From: Aphis gossypii
Lineage: Eukaryota; Arthropoda; Insecta; Hemiptera; Aphididae
DNA: 64,000 nucleotides
Assembly: GCF_020184175.1 (NCBI RefSeq)
Contig: NW_026082986.1
Location: forward strand, 372,001-436,000
Direction of reading: 5' to 3'
The position numbers and the translations under genes were made by a program. The notes under the pieces are model-generated. The model did no database searches. It worked only from the letters and a program-made list of their open reading frames with translations, and had not been told where the DNA came from. Of this stretch, positions 23,621-36,789 are shown piece after piece. Position 1 is the first letter of the stretch. Each line of letters begins with the position of its first letter.

Positions 23621-26600
23621 AATTACAAAGTTGCAACGTCTTTCTTCTTTCATATTTTAAAAGTTTGACCTCACGAAGCACAAGGTGACCTACTGAACAA
23701 CAACTATTAGTTTATGGATAGGTAATTTGAAGAACTTAATAACATCAAAACATATTATACATTTGTTCAAAGGTGGGTTACATTTTAAAAATTTCTATGC
23801 GTTAAAAATTCACTTATTCGTGCTGTTAAACACATTTAAAGAAATAGTAGATATATACTGTACTCACACGTCATTATTTAAAAATATAGATTTCTTTCGA
23901 GACCATCATTATTAACATCGTGTACCTACGATATATACTACACAGTACAACATGATTTTAATTTTGACTCATACGTAGTTGATAATATATGTTTACATAA
24001 ACATCAGATAATGATTTAAACACACTTATGACCATGACCCGATATCCATTGAAAATACGTTTAGAAATGTCAGATATAGGATAAAGTCTATCATTTTTGA
24101 TATTATAATATATTGTGATAAAAATAATTAAAATAATTATACCTCAAACTGTTTAATATATTTAAATGAATTAAATGAATTATTAAAAACATTAATGGTT
24201 ACCGATAATAATATTCAACACAATTATTATTGACAAGTCGTATTAATTATTTATTACGATAAGTGTTTTAGATATACACGTCATGGTGATTCAGCTCTAT
24301 AAGAAAATTACAATTTTATTATTTTTATTTATAATTTATCAGAGTTTAATTTAAAATAGGTATTATTTCTTTTTTTTCACAAGTAAATAGTTTTAAGTAT
24401 AAAACTTTTTCTAAATCTTACTTTTAACCTGTCATTAAAATTATAGAAACTATTTCTATTATAAGGAAAAATAATAAAGCTCCCTTAGCTTTTCACTATA
24501 GGTGAGATAAAATACTTCCGAGCTGGTTATCGAATAAACTATATGAAAATTAAGGAATGACGTTGTATTTTATGTAATATATATTATTTTTTTTATATAA
24601 ATATGTGATTTTGTATGAGTTGTTCATTATAATATTAATTATTAAGAACTAATTACTTAAATATTAAAATGTTACGTATATGCTCCTAAAATGTAATACA
24701 TGTTGTCACTAGCATACTCCCACCTTAATACCTCCCCCGCTTATATAAATATGGGCGAATGTAAGTTCCTACACGATAGAAAAAGGTAGGTACATAATAT
24801 GTATATAAGAATTTTCAAAAACAAATATATTATGATTAAAAAATATAATAAAAATCGCATAATGCAACATTTCATATTTGATGAGATTTATTAATATAAT
24901 TTAAAAATTTAACATAATCGTATTGATTAATTTTGTTTGTTGTATAATCTGAAATTTTTTCATTTATGAAATCTTTTTTCCGGCATATTTTTTACTGATT
25001 TTTGGTTTTGTGTTACTAATTATGGTTCTTATTTTAATATACGTATTTACTTGAAAAAGTTTGAGTGTTTCAATAAAAGTTATATATATATAAAGGATTA
25101 GCATATAAAGTTTCAATAACAAATTTAAATTATTATATATTTATATTATATTTTATAGCGCCTGTTGGGGCTGTGGCACTTTAATGTATTTTGGTACATA
25201 ATGTCTCATTTATACATACATTATATTATCATACACATTTTTGATGACTTGAACACAACCGTCGTAGATATACTTTAGGTATACACAACAATTATTATTA
25301 TCGCGTTGGACTGTGAGAGAAAATAAAATGTTTTGTGATGAGAAGAAATCGTTGTAACAGCCCGCCGCCCGCGTGTTTCCGTCCAGAAGTTCCAATTTTG
25401 TGTTGTTAGTTTAAAACATTGGCCTGAATTAACCTATGTCCTATAATTAAACATAAAGATAAGAAACTAAGAACATTATTTGTGCTCTGTTCTTGGTTTT
25501 TTACGATATTTTAAGTGAGTTATTAGCATATTAATATTATTATAATATTTAAATAAAACATAAATGAATAAATAAATAAATATTTACATACATTGGAACT
25601 TACTGTTTTCAAATCAGTTCACTTGGATCACTCAGGATCACTTGTATGATATTAAACACTATAACAGTGAATAAAACAATATCTTATTTTATTTTGCTAC
25701 CTAATAAAACACTTAATATTGACCACACACTTAAAACTATTACCATCAGTTTTAAAATTGAATTCCTCCTTAATATAATATAAGTTAATTAATGCATGAT
25801 AAGTTTATTTGATATTTAAAAAACATTATACAACCTTATTGTATAATATAATAACAGTGAATTAAATAATTTATTTGTTTATTTTGCTAGTAAAACACTC
25901 AATATTGATCCCATACACAATATTACTGCGTTCACATTAACTATAAAGTTTGACAATAAAATTTTTTTGTTTGATGTAATTAAACTTTAAAGTATACACA
26001 ATAGAGCGGTAAACAATAAATAGTGAACTACAATTGAACAATCGACCTTGAAATTATTTTAACGTTAGATTAGTGCCCGGATTTATCTGCTCTAAAAACC
26101 TCAGAAATATGCATTACAAAATAAGCATTTATAGGTACTCTTATTTTGTAGGAATATGCCCTATTAAATAAAAAATATGTAGAAAAAAATCGATTAAAAA
26201 AAGTATTTTATTTATGGTTCACGAAAACCTACTCAATAATACATTACTATACCATTTATACACTTATACTATACACATTCCTTACTATATACTTTCTCAT
26301 TCCCGGTAGGTCTCAGATAAGATAACGACTTATGAAAACGGCTACGTCAAATTACATGGACTAAAAATATAAGACTTAATAACTAGGTTATTTTAATTAA
26401 AATAATCAAAATATTATACATATTATTATGTATTAACAACTGTATATGTGCAATAAAAATGGTAAATTTCAGAAATATGTAGTACATATCAAAATATTAC
26501 AAAATATGCAAAAAAAAAAAAATAAAACTTTATATTTCGTATATACTGACTTATTCAAACTTGTAGCTTACCTAGCAATTTTTTGGACTGTTAATTGGAC

Positions 26601-28185
26601 TGGTAAAATTATTCCTAACGATTATAATTCAAAAAATAAAAAATATCTTAATATCTGATTGACTGCCATCAACAAGTAATTCCAATTCAGTATATTATTA
26701 TTGTTATTTATAAACGTTCGAAATTTTGAATTCACAAATATTATGACAAGTAACGATCAAAACAAAATTTTGGGAATGTTAAAAAATTCCCCGACTATAA
26801 ATATAGTAAATCAGTTTCCCATTTTGACGCTGTTTCATTCGCCACCGTACCATTGTCGAATTTGTTTTTTCTCTGTTCTAAGTCATAGAATTTTTTTTTA
26901 ATAAGAAATTACATAATTCAATAATTCAAAAACAGTTTTCAGTCAATAAAATACAATATAAAACTGCATACATATTTAAATACTTGCTATAAAAATAAAA
27001 TTATTAACAAAATTACAATCACTAAGTCAATTAAAACATTAACGTATTGTATTATAATCTATAATAAACTAGATAAGTTTAAATTTGTGTATAAGTATTA
27101 AGTATATATTATACCTAATATACCTAATAACCTATAGGGCACTTGCCCTCCCCCCTGGACAAAAAATATTAAAAACTTGTAACTCAATAAATAGTACCAT
27201 AATATAATTATTATCTTTACATTTGAGAATTTTTTATTTTGACCCCCCCCCCCTAAAATTTTACTTATGGGAGCCCATGTCATTATATAGATAGATTATA
27301 TTATAAAGAATTTAGATATTAAGAAGAATTAATTATTACTGTATATATGATACGCCCCAAAGGACAGTGGCTAAAATCTCTTAGCACTCCCTTCCCGGCC
27401 TCCCCTTAGATCTGTAAATATAGTCCTGAGGGGATGTCTATTTTCGTTTACTCGATTACAAATCTGTACCATAGCGTGTATTTCGGTTAGTTTAAACATA
27501 ATACAATTCTATAGGTATCGTTGTAACTTTACCGTCAGTGGCAACTAATGGAACTAATGTTTGATGGAATTAAACATTTTTCATTTTTACATATACTTTT
27601 TAAAAATAATTTGCATACTATACCATATTTTTATCGTATAACAATCCATACTCTTTACTGTCGTAGTAATAACCATATTATAGAATTATAATATTCTAAT
27701 AGCTGCTTTCGTTTTGAGTTTTGGGCATTATGAAATACAAACGATTTCGTTTACTGTTACCTACACATCATAACTGATTATATATGAACCTAAAAATACA
27801 TTTTACATGTAAATAATATATGCCGAAAAGTCACAATTTAGTCTGCAGAATCAATTTGATTGGAAACGACTCAAGTTGAACTTTTTTTTTAAATTTCCAA
27901 TCGTCGTGTAATATTTGAACACATAACACCCATACGCTTTTCTAATAATAATAATATACCTGCCGGTAAATTTATTTTTCATTTGCTGCAACATAGATAG
28001 TAGGTACCTAATTTTTTATCTATAGATATGTACTGCAATGATAAATCAAACATAGGTAGTTAGGTACACTAATCGCCTTATACGCGCGCTATCATAATTC
28101 ATAGTAATGCAGTGTATAGTAGGTAATAACTAATATAACTATTTATTAAATTTAAGTACATAACCGATAACCTTATGAAATGCTG
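23621..28185. other. Gene-free intergenic DNA with minor repeat debris
   Basis: No gene is supported. 26070-26500 contains ATATGC-rich sequence resembling the interior of the hAT-like element at 11.7-14.1 kb. 27136-27285 contains C and G runs and may be a decayed MITE, but the ends could not be matched. Small frames at 23727, 26446 and 26701 are AT-rich chance frames. Confidence 0.45.
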
Positions 28186-28800
28186 CAGTGGCGCCGACTA
28201 ACATTTTGCATTTCACAATATTATCGTGGGTGATGTTGCCCACCAATCCCCCTATAATAAAAAAAATTATTCATATTCATACTTCTACTATCTGGTAATT
28301 TATTATAATAAGTTAAATATAAATATTTTAAAAAGCTTTATTATTATTTAACAACTACTACAATTTACAATATATTAGAATAATTAATAAGTTAAGGCTT
28401 TGGTTAGAGCTGGCAATCTACTCACAAAATTGTCGATTACTTTTTCTGTGTCAACATCAATATCCACATCACAAGATATGATCATGAAATCTTCGAGCTG
28501 ATTTTGTGTCATAGTGGACCTAAATTTTGATTTTACTATTTTAAGCTTCGAAAATGATCGTTCAAGAGAGGCACTTGATATAGGGAGAGTTACACCAATC
28601 TTCAATACAATAAATAAATTTGGAAACACATTTACTCATCTAGTTTTTATAAATATATCAAACATTTTAATCATACTCATACTATCATGAAGGATTTTTG
28701 AAGTGATACTTTTAGATTCAATCTCATTTTCATCATCCTCAGATTTATCATATTTGTCATTAGATTCTTCTAGTTATTTTTTTGGATGTAAAAACTCAGA
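28186..28800 (-). pseudogene. hAT transposase fragment (C-terminal dimerisation region)
   Basis: The minus-strand frame ending at 28384 carries the hAT dimerisation signature LPISSASLERSFSKLKIVKS followed by RSTM..N.LED. Upstream in the same frame, after one TGA stop near 28637, lies an acidic stretch continuing to about 28800 that fits the preceding transposase segment. Downstream, 28186-28200 reads CAGTGGCGCCGACTA, a typical hAT terminus, so the 3' end of the element is preserved. The catalytic core is missing. This is a 5'-truncated, inactive copy; it differs from the hAT element at 37-40 kb. Confidence 0.75.
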
Positions 28801-29185
28801 CTTAACTCCCAAACTCCCACACTGACCGTAACCATACTTTTCTCTCTAGAAATGAAATATCGTAAAAGTACGATAAGTAAACGAAAATATTTTCTTTATA
28901 CGAAAACATGCAAATAGGTTTTCAGGTTTAAAAATTTGATGCAAAGTTTTCCTCACAAATATTTATATTGAAACCAAACTATATAAAAACATAATTTTAC
29001 TACAAGTTCAAATTTGGAGTAAATCTCATAAATAAATTATTTAGAACAGTACTAATTATAATTTCATTGTGTTATAGTTCAAGAACATTATTCGTGGGAG
29101 TATAAATATTTTACGTAGGTATCTCATTATTATATTTCATATAATATATAGTATTATTTATGATATTTTCAAATGCAATGTTTTC

Positions 29186-29392
29186 CATGTGTAATAAAAG
29201 TGATTTAATTAAAATAAAAACGCATCATAGTTATAATTTAAATTATAGTTTATATTATATTATAAGAAATGACAATTTAATAGAATATTATTTATTCTCG
29301 AACTTTTTGTCCGACACTAAAAATATGCTCGGACTTTTACTATAACTATATGATGCGATTTTATTTTAATTAAATCACTTATATTACACATG
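29186..29392. repeat. Inverted repeat, hairpin-forming, about 207 bp
   Basis: The left arm 29186-29235 (CATGTGTAAT, then GTGATTTAATTAAAATAAAA, then GCATCATA) is mirrored at 29337-29392 with few mismatches, with about 100 bp between. It could be a small MITE or a local palindromic duplication. No target-site duplication is clear. Confidence 0.6.
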
Positions 29393-29422
29393 TCTAACCT
29401 ATCGGGGTAATAGTACGAGTTG

Positions 29423-29795
29423 TGATCAATCATTGATGGCAGGGAGTTCCTGCCATTGACCACTGAAATGCCAAGTCTTTTGTTTAAGTAAGGTAGAATA
29501 CAATAATGATAAAATGTGTACACCTATTATATGAAGTATATTTGTGTATGCCATATTGTCGGTGTTTTGGCCAAACAATTATCTTAAACGAGTGACAAAC
29601 TAACGCCGCTGTCGAACGTCCTACTGAGGTAGGTCGTATAGTATCTTGATGGGAGATATTTAATGATATACCGCAAATATAATATTAAAGTTAACTTGCT
29701 ACATATATGTATATATATATATTAACTATAAATATTTAAAATAATATAATCGAATATACTATCTTTAATAATACATTGCTTTTTACACATCCGTT
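29423..29795. repeat. Dispersed repeat A, copy 2
   Basis: Direct-orientation partner of 23217-23620, about 6.2 kb away. The copy has small deletions and many substitutions relative to copy 1. The DNA between the two copies shows no retrotransposon genes, so they are more likely independent insertions than the two LTRs of one element. Confidence 0.6.
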
Positions 29796-29865
29796 ATTAA
29801 TTTTATTAGTAATACGTGAAATAATATTATTATATAAGTGCCCGATTTCAAACCTAACTAAAAAT

Positions 29866-30411
29866 AATATGTTTTCGATGGGGCGATGGTTAGGCAACTT
29901 AATTGGCTCAGCCTTAGAGCAATAGATGATAGGCAATCTTATGTGTACTGCGACAACAACGACAAGGGAAATGGAGAATACGGGAATGAAGATTTAACAG
30001 TTTAATTATGGGAAGGGACTTTCTGAGGTCAAATCGATGTGATTCAATGACCACAGAGTTCACATAAATTGGTCAACCTTAATAACTAAACTGAAGTCTA
30101 CTGAAGGAGAAAATTGAAGTGGACACTGCGGATGATCCGGCCGACCTGGGCGGCCTCCCACACACCACGGCGGGTTCTGGCGGTCTTACGAGAAGTGAAC
30201 AACGCGACGATTAGATTGAGAAGTTCTGACATGATGGGGGTGACGACAACGGCAGACCAATCCAACAAACTCTCGTAATAGACGAATGCAGTGTGCCGTA
30301 TGGAATAATTACCATTCGTGTGACTTGACGTTGTTACAGTTGCACACGACAAACCGGAGGATAAATAAAGTAATAAAAAACACCAATGACTGTAGGTATG
30401 TCTTAATGGCG
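29866..30411. repeat. Dispersed repeat B, copy 1
   Basis: About 545 bp matching 36195-36756 in direct orientation. Shared motifs include TTAGAGCAATAGATGATAGG, GGGAAGGGACTTTCTGAGGTC, TGGACACTGCGGATGAT and CAATGACTGTAGGTATGTC. AATAAA-like sequence near the right end is compatible with an LTR or a polyadenylated retroposon. Small frames inside are not conserved between copies, arguing against coding function. Confidence 0.7.
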
Positions 30412-30599
30412 AATAAGTATTATAAATTCATGCCGCATTGGCAACGAAGAAAAATACAATATAATAATATAATAATTTCTGTTCTGTATATATAATATGC
30501 GCTCAATGCGACTTAAAATAAAATATATAAAAAAAAAGAGACAGAAACAAATGAAAACAATGCTACAGTAACGGAAGAAAACACAGAGATGAATGTTTA

Positions 30600-31043
30600 C
30601 GTACGTACATAAAACTAAAAATTTTATTTTACTTTTATTTGCATATTTTATGATTTTTCGATTTTTGTGCTGTTTTTGGACTTTTTGAGACTCTTTTGCA
30701 TTTTATCTGTTTTTTGAATCAACATCGGTCTTATTTTATGAAATTATATATTACCAAATCATGGTTTTAGATGTTTGTCAATCGAGTTGTCAAATAAATA
30801 GTAAATGTATAGAATAAGTAAATAGGCCAGTTACACTAATACAACACCGTAAAATTATATCGATAATATTATACAGATTATAGGTATAGGTAATGTTAAA
30901 TTTTTGTTGTCTGCTTATTTTGTTGTGATTTTTTGGCGATTTCTATTGTATGATTTCCTTTTTTTGTATGTTTTTAATTTTATTTAAGGTCATTTTATAG
31001 CACATATTTAAAAAAAAAATTAAGTGCTATAAAATCCCAACCC
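30600..31043. mobile_element. Probable hAT-type element remnant
   Basis: The right end 31016-31043 reads ...AGTGCTATAAAATCCCAACCCTG; in reverse it starts CAGGGTTGGGATTTTATAG, the form of a hAT terminus. 30988-30998 and 31023-31033 form a TTTTATAGCAC inverted pair around it. The left end was not located, so the start is approximate. Confidence 0.4.
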
Positions 31044-31059
31044 TGGTAATAACTGTGTA

Positions 31060-31575
31060 TAAATTTTGATAAAATGTACATACATATGTTATTACTTATG
31101 AGTTATGAATTCGCTTTAAGTGAATGATATAGGTACCACGTCTATATTTTAGTAATAAATAAAACCCTTAATTTATTTAACTTGTAGAAAGTCTGTAACT
31201 GAGAAAAAAATGTCGGGTAAGGGGGTCCAAGATTTTTTAAAATATAAATATTAAATACTAAACACTTGTAATCATTACGTAAAAATATAAAATTTGATTA
31301 GGATTATTATTATTAGAAACATAAGTTGACATTATAATATTCAATTTACATTATAGTTTATTATGGTTAAAATCCGATTGAGGACCTTTTACCTATTAAA
31401 AATATATTAATACTCAATTAATTATTTTGAACACAAAAAAATTGAATACATATAGAATATAGATTATGGTATTATGGCTTCACGGCTCGCTTAGCCATTT
31501 GCCGTAAAATGGTGAGAATGGTTGAAAGGTGGCGCCTAATCTGTCGTCGTTGTAGGTCGGTAATTTCATTACAAG
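31060..31575. repeat. Inverted partner of the repeat at 15040-15890
   Basis: The reverse complement aligns with 15040-15890 once the MITE there is removed. At about 31458-31475 the sequence corresponds to GCCATAATACCATAATC on the other strand with no insert, giving the empty target site for the 15157-15464 MITE. Confidence 0.7.
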
Positions 31576-32660
31576 GGAATAATATAAATTTTTAAATCTG
31601 AAGCATTATTAAAACCTGTACACATACGTTTTATTAAACCCATTTTCATAAGTGACTTGTTACTTAACTGATTAACATGATTTTTAAATGAATGTTTAGA
31701 ATCAAAGTTAACTCCTATACGTCATTAATAATTTTTTTAATAATATTTATTATTTAATTTAAATTTATTATTTAAATCAGACTTGATATCTTAAAAATAA
31801 ACGGTATATAACAAAATGTGTTACTTTTTTCAAGATGAAAAAACACGCATGGTTAACCTAACCTAGTGGATAATTTGAAGAGTTAAATTAACCCCTTAGC
31901 ACTTCTAAATACATATTCAGTGTAAATTATTTATTATTTTATCTTGAATTTAACTATATTCTATTATGAAATAATTTTGTACTTAAAAGTATAGATTACA
32001 TGAGCTTATGATTTTGCTATACTAAAAATCATTGATACTCTGAAAATAACAAAAAAAGAATTTTGTAAGTAATGGAATATAATTATATAAAAACTTGAAT
32101 TTAAGATAAGAAATAAACAATCAAAATATTAGTCACACTCACTATTGTACAAATATCATATTTGAACAGCGCCTATACATTTATTTAGTATTTAATGACT
32201 CATAATCGTATGACTATATGATCTATCTGTACATATTTATATGGTTATCTTAGTATAGATTTATCATAGCATTACCATTTTAAGGCTATAACATTGTTTA
32301 TTGGGTATTAATTATTATCAAAACCTAATTTTCATGCAATTAGAAAATTGTTTTCGATATATAATGGTTTTAAGCATACATAACTATTATCTACAAATAC
32401 AAGTAAATCTCTGACTACGTCAGCGCAATGCTGAAGAGGAGGACTTTTTTTTTATTGTGAATTTCTGCTCTATTATTGTCATTTAATTTGTATTAAATAT
32501 AAACCTTAATGTAGTCGTGTGATTCAGTGATTCGTGTACCGTCATATAGATCTTATACTGTGTTACCCGACAGCTAAAAACGTCAGTTTGGAATAATAAT
32601 ACTATTTATTTTTCATTATTATTATTATTATTTTTTTTTATAGCTAAAGTGGAGTTTTCT
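31576..32660. other. Gene-free intergenic DNA
   Basis: AT-rich with no supported frame. It leads into the possible first exon of the small gene at 34 kb; no TATA box or initiator could be singled out with confidence. Confidence 0.4.
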
Positions 32661-33371
32661 TGGTAGAGCATTTAAATATTTATATGAAATATTCTACACA
32701 CTATACGATTTTATTGATAATATTTTAACATCATCGGATTTTTGGAGCTACCATTCGTGACCGTATCGTCAACACTCGTGCCAATCAATCTGTAAGTCAG
32801 CATTCTATTATTAATTCTGTATAAATTTTTTATTTACATAATAAAAATTAGGGGTCTGAAATTTTAGGAGTTACGTATTATTCTCTATGCTGTCTATAAT
32901 TAGCATATCAAGCTAGAAAATCCAAGCTATACATTATTAAGTTTAAAAACTGAAAATTAAAAAATAATAGAAATGCATACTTTAATGCATATAATATATT
33001 TAATTTTACAAATAATGACAATATATTTTTCTTAGCTATTTTTTGAATTCAATAAAATGTCAAAATGCCAACCAGTTAAAGGCACCAAATTTTATTTTAC
33101 TTACCTATAATATAATTTTTTTGTGAATATTATTATGTTTTTAAATAATGAACTTTGAATATTTTTTTTGCATATTTATTACTATTGTTTGTATATTTTA
33201 TATTTTTCCATTCATATTATTCAATTTTTTTCCGCATAATATGTTAAATTTGTTTAGCTCCTATTACTTCTAATCCCAAATAATAATATATTAAATACAA
33301 TATAATATAACGGGAGTAGATTTTGATGGACAATTATTATTAGTAGTATCTTAATTTATTTTAAATCTGGT

Positions 33372-33549
33372 CAAGGCCGTAACTGGGGGGAGGGGGGAGG
33401 GGGGGGGGCGGTTCAACCCCCCCCCCCCCCCCGAAATATTTTTGTGTTGTATTATGTGGTAGTAAAATAACAATTTCAATCTTAAAACACATTTTTTTTT
33501 TGCTTAAACCCCCCTCCCCCCCCGAAATAAATTTCCAGTTACGGCCTTG
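33372..33549. mobile_element. MITE, 178 bp, with perfect 8-bp TSD and G/C homopolymer runs
   Basis: The ends are CAAGGCCGTAACTGG (33372-33386), mirrored perfectly at 33535-33549. AATCTGGT lies immediately outside each end (33364-33371 and 33550-33557). Long G and C runs just inside the termini make a G-rich strand on each side. The 8-bp duplication points to hAT-type mobilisation. The element lies within the putative intron of the small gene at 34045-34245. Confidence 0.85.
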
Positions 33550-34044
33550 AATCTGGTTAAAATTATACTTTATACAGTTTGTATACCTACGTTTATCTGC
33601 CTTTTTCAAATCGTACATACGGCTTATTTATTATTTATTGTTTATTTGTATCTTAATTCAATACCTATTTGAATTTGAAAATAAATTGGTTATCGTCATA
33701 ATTTTATGTCACTCAAAAAGCATCCATAAATATCTACTCTTGGGTAGATGATAGTCTTTTATGTACCTAAAATTACATCAAACGCCTCGATGATCACAAC
33801 ATGACATATCCAAAAATTACTATATTTTTGATGGAACTATAAACTATCAGTGCATACATTTTTAGTGTGTGAAAGACATCTATTCATTTGTCCGTTTATT
33901 CAACAGCGTCTAATGATCGGATAGATCGTATCCTATCTTCCGATTGTCGCACATTATGCTCAAGTCAAAAATAAATAAATATAATATTTATAATAATATC
34001 TATATAATTGTTATGATCTCATCAATTTGTTTTAGACAATCAAC

Positions 34045-34245
34045 ATGTCATCAAGCTCTAAAGATAAATTATTTAATCCGCAAGATCGAAAACCATCATT
34101 ACAGGACCTTCAAACTAAGATGAACAAATGTCAAGTGGAATGGGATAATAAATATAAAGCGCAACATTCTAAACCGACTGCAGTTGTGTTTCCCAACAAG
34201 CGGAATGATGTAAAGCCGATGTTTCCCAAACCATCTAATCGTTAA
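34045..34245 (+). CDS. Small hydrophilic protein of unknown function, 66 aa
   Basis: The frame starts MSSSSKDKLFNPQDRK and ends in a basic, proline-containing tail (PMFPKPSNR). It is rich in K, N, Q and S with no membrane segment, and its composition is unlike the chance frames nearby. I do not recognise the family. An acceptor (TTTTAG, exon from 34036) lies nine bases before the ATG. A strong donor (GTAAGT, intron from 32792) ends a possible 5' non-coding exon. The implied intron is 1,244 bp and contains the 33372-33549 MITE. An in-frame stop lies upstream in the putative first exon, so the ATG at 34045 is the first usable start. An AATAAA signal follows at 34374. Alternatively it could be a chance frame. 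Confidence 0.55.
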   Translation: MSSSSKDKLFNPQDRKPSLQDLQTKMNKCQVEWDNKYKAQHSKPTAVVFPNKRNDVKPMFPKPSNR

Positions 34246-34373
34246 GACTTGGAATACCATGTATAAATTTTAGTAATCTAAATCATTTCCCATGACCAAA
34301 AAAAATTTAATTAGTTATTCAAAAACAATTTGACTATATATTTTTCAATTTATTCAAGCAAAATAACATTAAA

Positions 34374-34379
34374 AATAAA
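34374..34379 (+). terminator. Candidate poly(A) signal of the 66-aa gene
   Basis: AATAAA, 129 bp after the stop codon of the frame at 34045-34245. In DNA this AT-rich the hexamer occurs often by chance, so support comes only from its position. Confidence 0.35.
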
Positions 34380-36061
34380 AATTAATTTCTATTTTGTTAT
34401 ACTAAGTTAATTTTACCAAATCATTACATATGCCAACACCTAGAACACGTGTTTATGTCGTAATATAAAGCTAAATCAAAAAAATTGAATAAAAAATTCT
34501 CACTTTACAATATGTAACATAAGAAAATAACTTCTATATTAAATTTTTTATTCTTGTGTATACCTACCCATTTTTAATATAAATTATAGTAAAATGTGAA
34601 TAACGTATTAATATGTGTTTGTATACGCGTATCGTAGCGCACGCACTTTTATTCTTTATTTTACCTATGTAACTTAAATTCTTTTAACATATTAAGACAA
34701 GTCAGTTAACCGTTATTTTATATAAATATAATTGCTTTTATGCTTTTGATAAAAATAATTTTAAGTCAACGTGTTTACTATTGTCAAATAATAATTTTTT
34801 AATACAAAATTCGTAAGATTCGCAAAAATTTGTAGATTATTTTGATTTCATAAATGCAGTTAGTTTCTAAACATCAAAACATTTTGTAAGTATGTGATAT
34901 GTATAATACTATGCATAATTTGTATCAAAAATTATTATTATCAAATCCGAATGATAGACTTATTGGCAGTTTGTCAAATAATAATTGATTTTACATTCAC
35001 GCACATCAGTAAATTATTCTGTATTCATAATAACTTATTAAAATATAAAATATATTAGTCATATAATATTGGAAATAGTCTTGTGTTTAGTTGTTTTATT
35101 TAAATATATTTTTATACACCATATTATGTCCATATCATATTATATCTTTACTTACCTAACGCTATAATATATACCTAATATTAATTTAAAATTATAAATG
35201 TTTAAATTTAATATACCATTAATTCCAAAAATCGGTTTGAAACTTATACATTCGACATTTTTTAACTTACTGACTATTTTATAGATATATTTCATAGGTT
35301 TATATATAGCCCTTGTCATATTGTGCACCAATTGTACAGATAGTATGTATTATTGTGAAAAAAAAATATTGTATAGGTAGGTACATAATTTGGATAAATA
35401 GCTATTAGCATAATACCAACTATACTAAAAATTCTTTATACACTGATATTCGCGTCAACATACAGTTATGAAAGTTTATTTTCCCAACCAATCAGTTTTA
35501 TTAAATCAAAATAAAGGAAAATTACGTTAATGGTGGAAAAAGCTAATTCTTATTGTGATTGAATAAAACATTCAAAACTAAATTAATACAAACCTGATAT
35601 TTATATAAGTTTATTTTTACTTTGCTATCAAAATATTAGAGCACCAAAAAATGTTCTCCGAGGGCGAAGACTACCAGTATTTTATTCCATAATCGAAATT
35701 CTCAAATGAACTTATAACCTAATTACGTTAAGAAAATATTGATATAATCCGATATCATATGTTAATAAAAAAAAACACATTGATATTTATTTTAATTTAT
35801 AATATAAAAGTTTTACAATATCATTATATTATTGCAATCAGAATATCATTCATATCAATAATAGGTACAAAATGTATGGTGTAGGTATTGTCATATGGTA
35901 ATAATAGTTATTATTACTTCAATTCAAATATGATATAAATTTAAATAAAATGTTTATTTTAAAAGTTAATAGGAAAAATTCGTTTTTTTTTTAATTTTAA
36001 ATTTCTTTTCTATGAAATCTAATTTTTAATTTTGAAATGCTTTTTTTTCAAACAAGGGTTG
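34380..36061. other. Gene-free intergenic DNA
   Basis: AT-rich with no gene, no repeat boundary and no frame that I can support. Confidence 0.45.
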
Positions 36062-36103
36062 CCCGGGGCAACTTCCCCCATGCCCCCCTAAATACACCAC
36101 TGT
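36062..36103. mobile_element. Right end of a hAT-type element
   Basis: The segment ends CCCCCCTAAATACACCACTG; in reverse it begins CAGTGGTGTATTTAGG, the usual hAT terminus followed by a G run. The matching left end was not found nearby. Confidence 0.45.
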
Positions 36104-36194
36104 TATAGATGTATCTATTATATTTAGATATCTATTATATTTATATTAGATAATCCGAAGGACCACTCGTTAATGTCCGAGAACCAAAATGACG

Positions 36195-36756
36195 ATGTTT
36201 TCGACGGGGCGTTAGGTAGACAACTTAATTGACTCAGCCTTAGAGCAATAGATGATAGGCAATCTTATGTGTACTACGACAAAGACGACAAGGTAGGCAA
36301 TGGAGAACACGGGAATGAAGATGCAACAGTTTAATTATGGGAAGGGACTTTCTGAGGTCGAATCGATGTGGTGCAATGATCACAGAGCTCACATAAATTG
36401 GCCAACCTTAATAACTAAACTTAAGTCTACTGAAGTAGCAGATTGAAGTGGACACTGCGGATGATATGGCCAACCTTAAGTGAACAGCACGACGAAGTAA
36501 GCGGCTTCTCACACACCACGACGAGTGCTGGTGGACTTACGCGAACAGCACAACGATTAGGTGGAGGAGTCCTTACGTGATAGAGGTGACGAAAACGGCA
36601 GACCAACTCAACAAACTCACGTATAATAGACGAGTGCAGTGTGTTGTATGGAATAATTACCATTCGTGTGACTTGACGTGGTTACAGTTGCTCACGACAA
36701 ACCGGAGGATGATTTAAGTAATAAAAAACATCAATGACTGTAGGTATGTCTTAATG
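36195..36756. repeat. Dispersed repeat B, copy 2
   Basis: Direct-orientation partner of 29866-30411, with small insertions and many substitutions. It ends directly before unique sequence that leads into the hAT transposon at 36.8 kb. The genic DNA between the copies argues that they are separate insertions rather than paired LTRs. Confidence 0.7.
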
Positions 36757-36789
36757 TATTCAGTTAATTCGGTAGACATAGGCTATATC

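Noticed and set aside
23217..29795. Repeat A copies as the two LTRs of one element
   Set aside because: No gag, pol or integrase sequence lies between them and their divergence is high; separate insertions are likelier.
30098..30352. 84-codon frame in repeat B, and the 78-codon frame at 36427-36663
   Set aside because: The two copies of repeat B do not keep a common reading frame; only the short end matches (RSVHFN).
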